From: Chloroflexi bacterium SZAS-1
GTDB lineage: Bacteria; Chloroflexota; Chloroflexia; Chloroflexales; Roseiflexaceae
Reading direction: 5' to 3'
Assembly (NCBI GenBank): GCA_018266315.1
Contig: JAFEAS010000027.1
Location: 35,691 to 85,833 of the forward strand
DNA length: 50,143 nucleotides
In this document: piece by piece, positions 22,701-30,275 of the stretch
Position numbering within the stretch: position 1 is the stretch's first letter
How the letters are laid out: each line of letters begins with the position of its first letter
Program-made: the position numbers and the translations under genes
Notes under the pieces: generated by a model
Told to the model about the DNA's origin: nothing
What the model saw: the letters and a program-made list of their open reading frames with translations, nothing else
The model's database searches: none

Positions 22701-24795
22701 ACGCAATGTCGCCAGTGATAAGCTGGGTGGCTCTGGTTCGGCTATAGGTCGGTGTCTTTTTGAAGATGAGGACGCGTGGATGATCATACACACTAAATGC
22801 TTCTTCGGCACCTTGATCGGGAATGGGGACACCAAACAAGGTCGGGTATGATGTGATATCGGCTACTTGCTCGAAGCCTAATTCGCCATTAAACAGGTAA
22901 TGGTAATAACGGGTCAGCGCCGGGTAGCGCATGGGCAGGCGCGTGGCTGAACCATAGACCCGGTTGCTACTGAGCACAATGTAGTCGGCCTGTTCGAGTT
23001 GATCAAGCAGCCCGAGATTCGATTTTCCATTCTGATCGATATAGCCAGTATACTTGGTGGGGTCATCTTCGGCATACGGGTATGTCTCAACGCTATAAAA
23101 CCAGCCGCCTGCATTCGGCTCGAACGCGCGTCGGTCGTCAATCGAGAGAGGCAGTCCATCATCCCATTGTTCGGCGGTTACTGCAGAGCCAAGCGGAATA
23201 TGCTCGTACATCCAGCGCGAGGCGGTGATGCGCGAATGGGGCCGGGTGTAGATTCGCGTGAACGCATAGGCCCAGGCGAGTGTTACCCCCACCACCACCA
23301 CGAGCGGCACCCACCGCACGATGCCCTGTAGCCCATACAGCCGGTCACGGCGTGGCCGCCAATCGGAAATAAGCAGCCGGAAATCGAGTGCCCGCACCAG
23401 TGCCCAGGCGGCAAACAAAGTGAGTAGACCGTAGAGCTGAAGGTAATAGCGCATGGTCATACCAAACAGCCCACCCTGCCACGCGAAGTAAAATGCAACC
23501 CAGAACCAGGGAAGTAGGTGTATTTGGTTGCGGCGCAGCCGTGCCCACTCGGCATTTGCCCATCCTTCCCATCCAGCGCGTGCCAGCTGTATGCCTGCCC
23601 AGGCCCAGGCCAGCCAGGCCATGACGCCAAGCGCTACCCCCATGCCCCAAACAACCATATTTTGCAGCGCGAACCAGTAACGGATGCGCCCAACCCATTG
23701 CTGGCTTGGCGGCGAGTCGGCCAGGCCATTCACTGCCGCGCCAATTTCTTGAATATTACTAATAAAGCGTGGTTCGATGCGTATGTCGAAGAATGATGTG
23801 CCGACAAATGCGTCGGGTTGGAGGAGGCGGAAGGTAATGAGCGATACCATCCCTGCCAACACGAGCATCCCGGCACCCTGTAAAAACGACAGTCGGCGCG
23901 GGCCAGGGGTATAGTAGCTATCGCTGGAAGGGGCAATGGTATCGCGCGCCGCCCATAAGCGTTGGGCCAGGGCCAGCACCGCCAGCATGCCCAGCGTCGC
24001 CATCGTCACCCGGCAGGCCATTGCTGCGCCAATTGCCAGCCCCAGCAGCAGGGCGCTCGCCCAGCCGCCATTTTGCGCTAGCCGCACCGCACAGTACACC
24101 GAGAGCAGGGTAAAAAAGGCGGTAGCCGAATCGACGGTGAAGAAATGCGCCAGCTGAATAGGCAGCACTGACAGGGCAAGTAGTAATGCCGCCACTAACC
24201 CGGTGCGCGAACCATACAGCCGCCGCCCGATTAAAAACACCACAAGTACACTGAGCGTTGCGAATAATGCCGACCATGAGCGCCCAACTTTGGTGACGTT
24301 ATAGTAGCTCGTCAGGTCTTTGCCCGATGGGTTGAATATCGGCTGCAACAGTGTGAGTTTGGGCACCTTGAGATCGGGGTTGGGCACAGGCACGCCCTGC
24401 CCATAATTGGTTGGGCTGGCTGGCATCACCGTCGGCGGTAGTGCACTGTTAGGCGTAAATACGACAGCTGTATAATGGGTAAGCGTTTGGGGAAGTAAGC
24501 CGTAAACATAAAACGAATAGCCGCCATTACGCGGATTGAGCGGGTTTCGCTGTGAATCGAGATATTCACCGAGGCTGCTAGGAGCCTTCAGATGATCAGC
24601 TACCAGCGACATAAACCGTTCGTCGGGATGCTGCCCGGTGCCGCCATCCCAGCCAAACAGGTTAATGGTGTTGAAATATGCGCTCAGTAGCAGAATTGCT
24701 GCAAGCAATACCCAAGTGCGCCATGCCTGCGTTGCGAAGATTCGAGCGGGTGGGTTAGGCACAGGTGCTTCGTCGGGCGGAGTATTGATAGTCAT
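16738..24795 (-). CDS. Giant fusion: GT-C (PMT-like) domain + two DUF2298 units + TPR tail
   Basis: One uninterrupted frame of 2685 residues starts at ATG 24795 (GAGG just upstream). Four parts can be seen. About 1-700: a PMT/GT39-like domain with HPDERF (HPDE 56-59) in the first outer loop, the usual acidic pair of GT-C enzymes, and many helices. About 745-1590: a DUF2298 unit with FINYYYFGF, EFPFFTFLFADLHAHMIALP, NTWDFPTY, RMNTVFKFGMQSW and a soluble end (YVYVGKLERALYP). About 1630-2475: a second unit with AINYYYYGL, FADLHPHLIAMP, NSWDLPTY, RMNTVFKFGLQAW and YVYVGQIERAAYS. About 2530-2685: a Pro/Gln-rich linker and about four TPRs. Together with the downstream 837-residue gene there are three DUF2298 units in a row, likely from tandem duplication and fusion. 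The probable role is polyprenol-linked sugar transfer or envelope glycan assembly, inferred from the GT-C part. No frameshift was seen. Confidence 0.88.
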   Translation of the reverse strand: MTINTPPDEAPVPNPPARIFATQAWRTWVLLAAILLLSAYFNTINLFGWDGGTGQHPDERFMSLVADHLKAPSSLGEYLDSQRNPLNPRNGGYSFYVYGLLPQTLTHYTAVVFTPNSALPPTVMPASPTNYGQGVPVPNPDLKVPKLTLLQPIFNPSGKDLTSYYNVTKVGRSWSALFATLSVLVVFLIGRRLYGSRTGLVAALLLALSVLPIQLAHFFTVDSATAFFTLLSVYCAVRLAQNGGWASALLLGLAIGAAMACRVTMATLGMLAVLALAQRLWAARDTIAPSSDSYYTPGPRRLSFLQGAGMLVLAGMVSLITFRLLQPDAFVGTSFFDIRIEPRFISNIQEIGAAVNGLADSPPSQQWVGRIRYWFALQNMVVWGMGVALGVMAWLAWAWAGIQLARAGWEGWANAEWARLRRNQIHLLPWFWVAFYFAWQGGLFGMTMRYYLQLYGLLTLFAAWALVRALDFRLLISDWRPRRDRLYGLQGIVRWVPLVVVVGVTLAWAYAFTRIYTRPHSRITASRWMYEHIPLGSAVTAEQWDDGLPLSIDDRRAFEPNAGGWFYSVETYPYAEDDPTKYTGYIDQNGKSNLGLLDQLEQADYIVLSSNRVYGSATRLPMRYPALTRYYHYLFNGELGFEQVADITSYPTLFGVPIPDQGAEEAFSVYDHPRVLIFKKTPTYSRTRATQLITGDIAWSEVYKLSSLRGSRVPTALRLTGTQWQAYRDAGTWSSLFNPSGLANFAPWLTWLVVLELLGCSMFALLFRALPGLPDRGFALAKMLALLLVAYTSWLLGSLHLLAFGTLSTWLCAGILITAGALVGWRSRAALRTFLRERRAALLSAEGLFLVAYLGFVLIRALNPDLWHPARGGEKPMDLAFLTAVVKSPYFPPYDPWFAGGFINYYYFGFVIVGALVQLTGIAPAIAYNLAVPTLFALTALGAWGAIYNLLALRTAERNQLLSRPGYGATLGSRIERRAITTGLLAAALIVVIGPLTQALWLLPGSAKTDPTLPAECQALSSYASQQQCRDRDEWAFWDATRLVGMDVQDSTINEFPFFTFLFADLHAHMIALPLAMLALGLMVAVLKAENARANAKARSYIPTLVGLGALALTIGALRATNTWDFPTYLALGCVTLGLIAWRNIQRGASLPHTALVWIGAVLWLLVGSTLLFLPFLHSFATDYAGFELWRGARTPAADMLRMNGLWLFFLVSGAVLLYWRRGAGLPLLLLIGLGPVVLALVTVLQHANALFLMLPLAAAAIAILFDHLLERRARPTAGHTALAGHDNSEPYVHHELPLLTAPRPDELVAPPAAETETLTPLPTLLAIVWGTVALLIALATEIVVAKGDIGRMNTVFKFGMQSWVLFALASALALSIVWSALEARRRLVHPVIRWVWQAAAVLLLAGGLMYPITAIPARLADRIDSQIGPTLDGVAFMRSAKGSWAENNQQFDFTEDAAALAWMQQNIVGTPIVLEAQTEAYRWGGRVSTYTGLPTLLGWPWHETQQRQVAEVGPVLAGRQAFIQQIYSDTNSTTTLQQLQLYGIEYVYVGKLERALYPAQGLAKFETLAGEQQIERVYSSDATNIYRIPRGGNAPVVLSTTLATTPTVLSAPRDTRLTAPVFTFKAVREYAWNTLAQSEPVAIVLWLLALYVILALGFPLAALLFGGLAVPRHGAADGGWAWARLVGLLLLGYAVWMPVSMGLWAYTRWSLLWGLLLVLAANTILIFWLGRSTDAASDRRISAALGRSWTTLRAHVLSHWRAMLITEALFLAAFTFMAVLRAFNPDLWQPFWGGEKPFEFGLLNAILRSPMMPPYDPFFSDGAINYYYYGLFLASVPIKATGINPAVGFNLVIATLFAFTFIGAFAVVARLSGRLRYGLVGSAFVVLLGNLAAAFPVGWGQGLGPVREALQGGLSGFGERLGSWFVGPSRVIASDKLMTINEFPFWSYLFADLHPHLIAMPIALLCIALAFELFEGWPLSYKRRGWLPLAARWGLAALALGALAITNSWDLPTYALLLAGAVAGRAWRTRTPARRFATFSGGLAQAAGIVLGALLLYLPFFQNYVRPAGVTGIGLVRDGSPLSGYVLIYGLYLLILSMWVGGIAARLLNRRHSVQNAVLPPAADTSEQNMVLGIVARPPTSSSARMLGTFLMIIGLLLAGVLLTNQGARDLVGASSLLLKVGLILLLAASAPALLSRRLPRRVWFVLWLAVLAWAVSLGIEFVYIRDHLDGPQSDAYRMNTVFKFGLQAWMLMALAAAAALPWLARGLRHAGVVAQTLGWAMMLVLLALALVFPLVGIPSRLAYRFPESPGPTLDGLEFMQQAQFDLLPEYIGQPSGGPGTQISLKDDLDAIRWLNENVRGSQIVLQSDLWFYRAYGVRIAANTGLPTIVSPLHASEQHDPTAVDQRDGDVQLIYNTPDIAQALRLLAKYHVSYVYVGQIERAAYSAAGIAKFDQMAGSYLRIAYNQEPVQGTVKIFKVNPSVYTFTSGGEIIPPPKVPDLQPQAETPSAPQQPTNQPSLAELEQQVRNNPTDTGVVFGLAQRYRELQRNNDALAILQGAAARNPSDVALQQLYGDTLRDASKFDEAVQAYQTAINADGSAGNYNKLGNELLKMKRLPQAIEALNKAINADANAAEPHYHLGEVYEQQENLTAALAEYRAYLLLANPDAPYYTEASDAVTRLQK

Positions 24796-24851
24796 ATGCC
24801 TCTAATGCTCGCTGGCGAGCACACTGTGTTACGAATGCTTGATCTATGCGT

Positions 24852-24880
24852 ATTATAGGCATGAATAGAGGTTGCGTCCA
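24852..24880 (-). promoter_or_regulatory. Promoter of the giant GT-C/DUF2298 gene
   Basis: On the minus strand, TGGACG (24880 to 24875), a 17-base spacer and a perfect TATAAT (24857 to 24852) precede the start at 24795 by about 55 bases. It is divergent from the cmk promoter. Confidence 0.7.
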
Positions 24881-24891
24881 ATACATAATGC

Positions 24892-24921
24892 TTGCTTGCT
24901 CTGGCCTGAACGTGCTACAAT
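24892..24921 (+). promoter_or_regulatory. Candidate promoter of cmk
   Basis: TTGCTT (24892-24897) and TACAAT (24916-24921) are 18 bases apart. The start of cmk lies 54 bases downstream. Confidence 0.5.
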
Positions 24922-24974
24922 AGCGCGGAGATGTTTCCCACGCCATAACACCACCTGAGGGCATAGTACGCGTC

Positions 24975-25658
24975 ATGAACGCAACGTCGATTCCCAATAC
25001 GATTACTATCGATGGCCCTGCTGGCGCAGGTAAAAGCACGCTTGGCGAAATGCTTGCGCAGCGCCTGGGCTATTTGTATTTCGATACCGGCGTTATGTAC
25101 CGGGCGCTCACCTGGGCGGCATTACAGCGCCAGATTGACCCTGCCGATGCTACGGCTATGGCGGCACTGGCGCACGACCTTACAATCGACATTCTACCGC
25201 CAACCGTCACCGATGGTCGGCAATATACTGTTCTGGTGGATGGTGCCGATGTGACCTGGGATTTGCGCAGCGCTGCGGTTGATCACGCAGTATCGGTAGC
25301 GGCCAAGCATCCGGCGGTACGCACGGTGATGCGCGCACGCCAGCGCGCAATTGGGCAGCGCGGCCAGGTAGTGATGGTTGGCCGCGATATTGGCACGATT
25401 GTATTGCCTGAGGCGCGCATGAAGATTTATCTTGAAGCCTCGCTTGGGGCGCGTGCTGCCCGACGCGTTGCTGAGCTTCAGGCACGCGGCGTTCCTGCCG
25501 ATGTTGCAGCGATCGCAGCCGATGTTGCACGCCGCGATGCGCTCGATCAGCATGTTATGGGGCGTGCGCCGGATGCGCTCGTGATGAATAACGATGAGCT
25601 ACCGCCCGAGCAGGAAGTTGAGCTGATTTTACAGCGGTTGGCGGAGGTTCGTGAGTAA
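24975..25658 (+). CDS. cmk: Cytidylate kinase
   Basis: The 227-residue protein phosphorylates CMP and dCMP to the diphosphates in cytosolic pyrimidine salvage. The P-loop is GPAGAGKST (14-22), followed by the family-specific LGYLYFDTGVMYRALTW. The CMP-binding insert and the VMVGRDIGTIVLPEA motif are present, and DALDQHVMGRAPDA lies near the end. The length is standard for the family. The start is ATG 24975; the nearest purine-rich site (GAGGG) is about 14 bases away, a little far. The next gene, plsC, overlaps its last codons, so the two are translated as a pair. Confidence 0.95.
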   Translation: MNATSIPNTITIDGPAGAGKSTLGEMLAQRLGYLYFDTGVMYRALTWAALQRQIDPADATAMAALAHDLTIDILPPTVTDGRQYTVLVDGADVTWDLRSAAVDHAVSVAAKHPAVRTVMRARQRAIGQRGQVVMVGRDIGTIVLPEARMKIYLEASLGARAARRVAELQARGVPADVAAIAADVARRDALDQHVMGRAPDALVMNNDELPPEQEVELILQRLAEVRE

Positions 25659-26325
25659 TATGGCGTGGCGCGAGCGGCTAGGCTATGGCTTTGTTCGGCT
25701 CCTTATTCGCATTACCATGACGCTGCTTACGCGTACCAGCGTGATTGGGGCCGAACACTTGCCGCGCACCGGGCCGGGCATTGTAGTGAGTAACCACATC
25801 GATGCGATCGATCCGGCTATTTTGGTAGGGGTATTGCCGCGCCCAATTGCGCTTATGTCGAAAGCTGAGAATAATCGTGGCGCGCTCAGGCTATTTATGC
25901 CCATGGTTGGCGCGTTTACGGTACGCCGTGGTACGGCCGATCGACGCGCGCTGCATACCTCTGAACAGGTACTGAAGAGTGGCCGACTGCTCTGTCTGTT
26001 TCCTGAAGGCACGCGCAGCCACGATGGTCAGCTGATGGTAGCGCATGGCGGTGCGGCACTGCTTACGCAGAAAAGTGGTGCGCCAGTGATTCCTGTGGCA
26101 ATTACTGGAACGCCGCGGGTATTTCTACGGCGCTTTCCGTGGTTAGGCTTCCCGCGCGTTACCGTAACCATCGGCAAACCTTTTCGTGTATACTCGCCAG
26201 CAGGCCAGGCCCGTCGCGATGAGCGTGCATACGCAACCACCGAGCTGATGGTTCATATTGCTGCCCTGCTACCGCCTGAGATGCGTGGTGCCTATGCTGC
26301 AACCCCACATTATGAGGTTATGTGA
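25651..26325 (+). CDS. plsC: 1-acyl-sn-glycerol-3-phosphate acyltransferase
   Basis: The protein has 224 residues. The catalytic acyltransferase motif H-x4-D is at H49-D54 (SNHIDAID), and the glycerol-phosphate binding motif FPEGTRS is at 117-123. It transfers a second acyl chain to lysophosphatidic acid at the inner face of the membrane. An N-terminal amphipathic/hydrophobic stretch (about 10-30) would dock it there. The GTG at 25651 overlaps the end of cmk by 8 bases and lies 3 bases after GGAGG. An ATG at 25660 is the alternative, 12 bases after the same site. cmk-plsC pairing is common in bacteria. Confidence 0.92.
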   Translation: MSNMAWRERLGYGFVRLLIRITMTLLTRTSVIGAEHLPRTGPGIVVSNHIDAIDPAILVGVLPRPIALMSKAENNRGALRLFMPMVGAFTVRRGTADRRALHTSEQVLKSGRLLCLFPEGTRSHDGQLMVAHGGAALLTQKSGAPVIPVAITGTPRVFLRRFPWLGFPRVTVTIGKPFRVYSPAGQARRDERAYATTELMVHIAALLPPEMRGAYAATPHYEVM

Positions 26326-26352
26326 CCAGGGTTTCGCCTGAGCGCGCTTTCG

Positions 26353-26450
26353 CCTGCGGCAGCGTGGTACCGAACTGTTTTGGTGTTCTGCTGTTGGCGC
26401 TTCGCGCCAACAGCAGAACACCATGATAAAAAATACCGCTCTGCCGCAGG
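26353..26450. repeat. Nested palindrome between plsC and the PH-domain gene
   Basis: An inner perfect 20-bp stem (26381-26400 with 26404-26423, loop TTC) sits inside an outer stem, CCTGCGGCAG (26353-26362) with CTGCCGCAGG (26441-26450). Additional partial pairing lies between the two. The inner hairpin is followed by A residues rather than T, so it is not a normal plus-strand terminator. The shape resembles a REP or MITE-like element, or a structured RNA. No transposase is near. Confidence 0.7.
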
Positions 26451-26567
26451 CTACAAACATCCACCGCGTAATTCGTGTTAGTAACTATTGGTATTCTGAC
26501 GCAGTTCTATAGACTATAGGCGCAATCACACATCCACACACATTTATATGTGGCCGAGGAGGCTTCC

Positions 26568-28298
26568 ATGCTCAGGTTTGTGACCCCCGACGTCGATCTA
26601 GAGCTGGATGAAGGCGAGCAGCTGCTCTATTATGCGCGGCGTCATTGGATCCTGCTCCTTCAGCGGATCATTATTCCGCTCATTATTACTGCGTTAACGC
26701 TTGGGCTAGCAATATATCGAGTGATTGGTGGCCAGTTTTTTGCGGGTGATGTTGGCGCATCAAGGACATTATTCGATTTTACTAATCTTTTTTATACGGC
26801 GCTGATTGTCGCGCTGCTGTTCTATTGGTCACGGCGCGAGCGCAACGCAGCAAAAAATAAAAAGAAACCACCACGTTGGCTCCCATTTTCCTTCGATTGG
26901 TTGTTTATTAGTGGTATTGCATTGCTGGTTATAGTGATCTACTTTCGTTCTCAGGGCGGGCGGGTCTTCTATATCGATCCGGCTTACGCCACTGGTTTCG
27001 ATATATTAAATATTTTGTTATTCCTTACGGCAGTGGTCATGATCGGGATAATGCTGTATACCACCGTCGATTGGGCCAACGACTTTTTGGTGCTTACCAA
27101 CACACGTGTAATTTATGATGATACCCAGCTGCTAGTACGGCGCGTCAAGCAAGAGATTCTCATTGAAAATATTCAGCAGGTGAGCCTGAGCGCCGATAGC
27201 TATGTTGCGTATTTTCTTGGTCAAATGGCGCTCTGGCGTGATCAGCTGCGCTATAGCCTTGGCTGGCTTAAAGATGCACCGCCCGATAAACCAGCAGTGG
27301 CGTATGGCAAACTTGTGGTTGGGTCGCTTAGTATGCGTAAGCTGGTGTTCGATGGTGCGGCGAAACCTACCGTGATGCAACAGAAGATTAATGCCGAAAT
27401 TGGTAAACTGCGCAAGCAAAGCGAGCCAGAACTTTTACGGCAGATTATTGAAGATCAAGTCTATGGTGTAAAGCCGCAGAAGAAGGCCCAGGCACCAATC
27501 CATGTCGTCGAACATCCTGGCCCTTTGCCCTGGCTCTTTGCCACGAACCCTGAGATTAACGCTGAGAAGGAAGAGGTAACGTGGCGGCCCTATTGGATTT
27601 TCCTCGCGCTGGCTATGCTGCGTCCATTTGCGATCTTAGTTGTTACAGGCATCTTACTGGTTATTGCGGCACAGCTTCAGCTCCTGCCGGGTTCGTGGGC
27701 AGCGCTGATCTGGCTACCAATTATGCTCGTTTGCATGGGGCGCATTATCTGGGTGCGTGAAGAGCACGAGCACGATAAATATATTCTTCAGCGCGATAAA
27801 ATTGTGGATGTTGATAAGCGCCCGTTTGGCCCAGAGAGCACCCGTAGCGCACAGCTCGACCGCATCCAGGATGTGTCGTTCGATGTTGGGTTTATCGAGA
27901 GTATTCTTGGCTATGGCGATGTGTTTATCGAAACCGGCGGTGGTGGTGGGAAGTTTACCTTCAGACATGTCCCCGATGCACGCAACGTTGCAACAACTAT
28001 TAACGATTACTTGACCGATTTCAAGAAGCGTGAAAAAGAGCGTTCGCAGAAGGATGCGTTAACCTTGCTGCGCGAATATCATGTCGTGCAAGAGCGGCAC
28101 GGGGAATTGGCCAATAACCAGAACCTGGAAACGGTTGTAGCAACTAAGCTTGCTGAGTACACTCAGAATGAGCTACCAAACCAGATCGAGCGCGAGGTTG
28201 CAAACCGTGTGCCCATGCATGTGCGGCGCCAGATCAGTATGGCGCTACGTCGTAGCGCACTCCGCAGCCGCGCCGCGCGCCGCCGCCCCGAAGCATAA
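26568..28298 (+). CDS. Membrane protein with two bacterial PH-like domains
   Basis: The protein has 576 residues. ATG 26568 follows GAGGAGG (26556-26562); an upstream in-frame GTG at 26550 precedes that site and is unlikely. Five or so hydrophobic helices lie in two groups: about 30-55, 70-90 and 120-180 (two helices), and about 350-400. Each group is followed by a bacterial PH-like (DUF304/bPH2) segment. The first holds FLVLTNTRVIYDD and IENIQQVSL, the second ILQRDKIVDVDKRPFG and LDRIQDVSFDVGF. These domains in bacteria are small membrane-linked folds of unclear role. A charged, probably coiled C-terminal tail begins near 480. The gene starts a run with the next three genes, with gaps of 9 to about 70 bases. 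Confidence 0.8.
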   Translation: MLRFVTPDVDLELDEGEQLLYYARRHWILLLQRIIIPLIITALTLGLAIYRVIGGQFFAGDVGASRTLFDFTNLFYTALIVALLFYWSRRERNAAKNKKKPPRWLPFSFDWLFISGIALLVIVIYFRSQGGRVFYIDPAYATGFDILNILLFLTAVVMIGIMLYTTVDWANDFLVLTNTRVIYDDTQLLVRRVKQEILIENIQQVSLSADSYVAYFLGQMALWRDQLRYSLGWLKDAPPDKPAVAYGKLVVGSLSMRKLVFDGAAKPTVMQQKINAEIGKLRKQSEPELLRQIIEDQVYGVKPQKKAQAPIHVVEHPGPLPWLFATNPEINAEKEEVTWRPYWIFLALAMLRPFAILVVTGILLVIAAQLQLLPGSWAALIWLPIMLVCMGRIIWVREEHEHDKYILQRDKIVDVDKRPFGPESTRSAQLDRIQDVSFDVGFIESILGYGDVFIETGGGGGKFTFRHVPDARNVATTINDYLTDFKKREKERSQKDALTLLREYHVVQERHGELANNQNLETVVATKLAEYTQNELPNQIEREVANRVPMHVRRQISMALRRSALRSRAARRRPEA

Positions 28299-28307
28299 GG
28301 CCGCAAG

Positions 28308-30242
28308 ATGCTGAGTTTCCCAAGGGGCCGCGCGCCATTCGTTGTGTGGGTAGCTGTGTTGTTAGCAGCTATGACCCTTAGTGCTGCTGCGCCGCGCGCC
28401 TATGCCCAGAACCAGCCGTTTTCGCTGCAGGTACGCGTTGGGTATGAAGGCGCATATCGCCTGGCCGAATGGTTCCCGGTGGTGGTTGATGTTGCAAATG
28501 ACGGCCCGGATGTTCAGGCCGTTCTCGAATGGTCGCTCCCAGGCCGACCGGAAGAACAAGTTTTTCGGCGTACAGTTGATCTGCCGCGTGGCTCGCGCAA
28601 GCGAGTCGCTTTCGATGTGTACATTGCCGGTTTTGTGCGTAATGGGCTGCTGCGCCTGCTCGATGGCAGTACCGAGCTTGCCAGGCGCGATGTAACGCTC
28701 GATACGATTGACGAGGGTATTTTCCTCATTGGGGTGGTCAGTAACGACCCAGCCCTGATGAATAGCCTCGATGCGTTGCAATTGGGCAGCTATACGTCGG
28801 CCCGGGTGCGCCACCTCACCCCAGGCGAGCTTCCTGAGTCAGCCGCCGCACTTCGCGGCGTAGATGCGCTGTTTCTGCATACCTTCGATACTGCCGCGCT
28901 TACGCCTGCTCAGCGTGATGCACTGGCGCTATGGGTAAGCCTGGGCGGGCAGCTGGTGGTGAGTGGCGGGGCGGGCGGCCAGGCGGCTGCGGCGGGCCTG
29001 GGCGATCTTCTGCCAGTACGCACGGTTGGCGCTGCAACTCAGGGCAGCCTGGCCCTATTGGCAAGCCTGGGTGGCACAGATGCCGCAAGTTTGCCAGCTT
29101 CTACCACACTGAGCCGCGCCGAGCCACAGCCCGATGCCGAACAGCTGCCAGCGGGAAGTGGCCTGCTCTTTCGCCATCAATATGGGGCTGGCCTGGTGTC
29201 GTTCAGCGCGTTCGATTTTGCCGCGCTACGTGGCTGGTCGGGTGAGGTTGCCTTCTGGCAGCAAGTGCTGCGTCAAGTGGTGGACACTACTTCATTGGGT
29301 ATTGGTGCCCGCCTAAGCCAGTTCAACCTGCTCGACCGTGGTGTGCTGAAGCTTTCTTCGTTAAATGCACCATCGCCATGGATACTGCTGTTGTTTATGT
29401 TGCTGTATGTGCTGGCGATAGGGCCATTCAACTATGTCGTGCTGCGCCGTATGCGTCGGCTTGAGCTTGCGTGGATTACCGTGCCAGCCTTGGTAGTGGT
29501 GTTTACTGCTGGCCTGTATATTGTTGGTGTTGTGTTACGGGGTGGTGTAGCGCAGTATAATCAGCTGGCGATTGTGCAAAGCAGTGAAGGGCAGTTGCGC
29601 GGCCAGGTTACTTCGTTTATTGGGCTGTTTTCGCCACAGCGCGCGAACTATCGTTTGGCTTTTCCGGCAGGCACACAGGTGACGGGTGGGCCAAATCAGC
29701 AGTTTCTGAATTCGCGTTTCGAGCCGATTGAGATCGATGAAGCGGGCGTATCTTCGGTTCCCTTGCTTGCCGATATTGCCTCGGTTACGGCATTTGTGGC
29801 CGAAACAACAGCGGATCTGCCGCTTCAAATACACAGTAACCTTACAATAAGCGCCAACGGCCTGAGCGGCGAGCTACGGAACCAGGGGCAACTTACCCTT
29901 GAGGATGCGACTCTTGTATATAGCGATACATTTGTGCCGCTGGGTACTTTTGCTGCGGGTGCCAGCGCCCAGGTACAGCCCGAAGCTGCGCGGACTACTT
30001 TCCCCTCGGGCCTTAACCTAGAGCGTTCAGGCGTGTTCGAGCGCCAGTCGATATTGAATATTCTGTTCGAACGCGACCTGCTGCGGCTGCGGAGTCCAAC
30101 AGGTGCTGCTGCTAGCGCACCTGTGCCTGAAGGTGTATACCTGATTGGGTGGGCTAGCCAGCCGGTGCTGCCTGCGAATGTGAATGGGCAAGATGTGGCC
30201 CAGAACAGCCTGGCATTATATGTCCTGCGGTTGCGCACCTAG
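28308..30242 (+). CDS. Exported membrane-anchored protein of unknown function
   Basis: The 644-residue protein starts at ATG 28308, nine bases after the PH-domain gene. A signal peptide spans about 1-33 (ending AYAQ). A large outer domain of about 320 residues follows: a beta-rich first part (SLQVRVGYEGAYRLAEWFPVVVDVAND) and a part that resembles a glutamine-amidotransferase-like fold (GVDALFLHTFD, LALWVSLGGQLVVSGG), without an obvious catalytic Cys. Two membrane helices lie at about 355-375 and 386-410, with IGPFNYVVLRRMRR between them. A further beta-rich domain then runs to the end. Proteins with this order occur in gene sets for cell-surface or stress functions, but I cannot assign a role. 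Confidence 0.75.
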   Translation: MLSFPRGRAPFVVWVAVLLAAMTLSAAAPRAYAQNQPFSLQVRVGYEGAYRLAEWFPVVVDVANDGPDVQAVLEWSLPGRPEEQVFRRTVDLPRGSRKRVAFDVYIAGFVRNGLLRLLDGSTELARRDVTLDTIDEGIFLIGVVSNDPALMNSLDALQLGSYTSARVRHLTPGELPESAAALRGVDALFLHTFDTAALTPAQRDALALWVSLGGQLVVSGGAGGQAAAAGLGDLLPVRTVGAATQGSLALLASLGGTDAASLPASTTLSRAEPQPDAEQLPAGSGLLFRHQYGAGLVSFSAFDFAALRGWSGEVAFWQQVLRQVVDTTSLGIGARLSQFNLLDRGVLKLSSLNAPSPWILLLFMLLYVLAIGPFNYVVLRRMRRLELAWITVPALVVVFTAGLYIVGVVLRGGVAQYNQLAIVQSSEGQLRGQVTSFIGLFSPQRANYRLAFPAGTQVTGGPNQQFLNSRFEPIEIDEAGVSSVPLLADIASVTAFVAETTADLPLQIHSNLTISANGLSGELRNQGQLTLEDATLVYSDTFVPLGTFAAGASAQVQPEAARTTFPSGLNLERSGVFERQSILNILFERDLLRLRSPTGAAASAPVPEGVYLIGWASQPVLPANVNGQDVAQNSLALYVLRLRT

Positions 30243-30275
30243 CCTACCGCCTGGTGCACACGGTTGTCCTTTGCC

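Noticed and set aside
26381..26423. Hairpin as an ordinary terminator of plsC
   Set aside because: It is followed by A residues rather than T, and it is nested in a larger palindrome.
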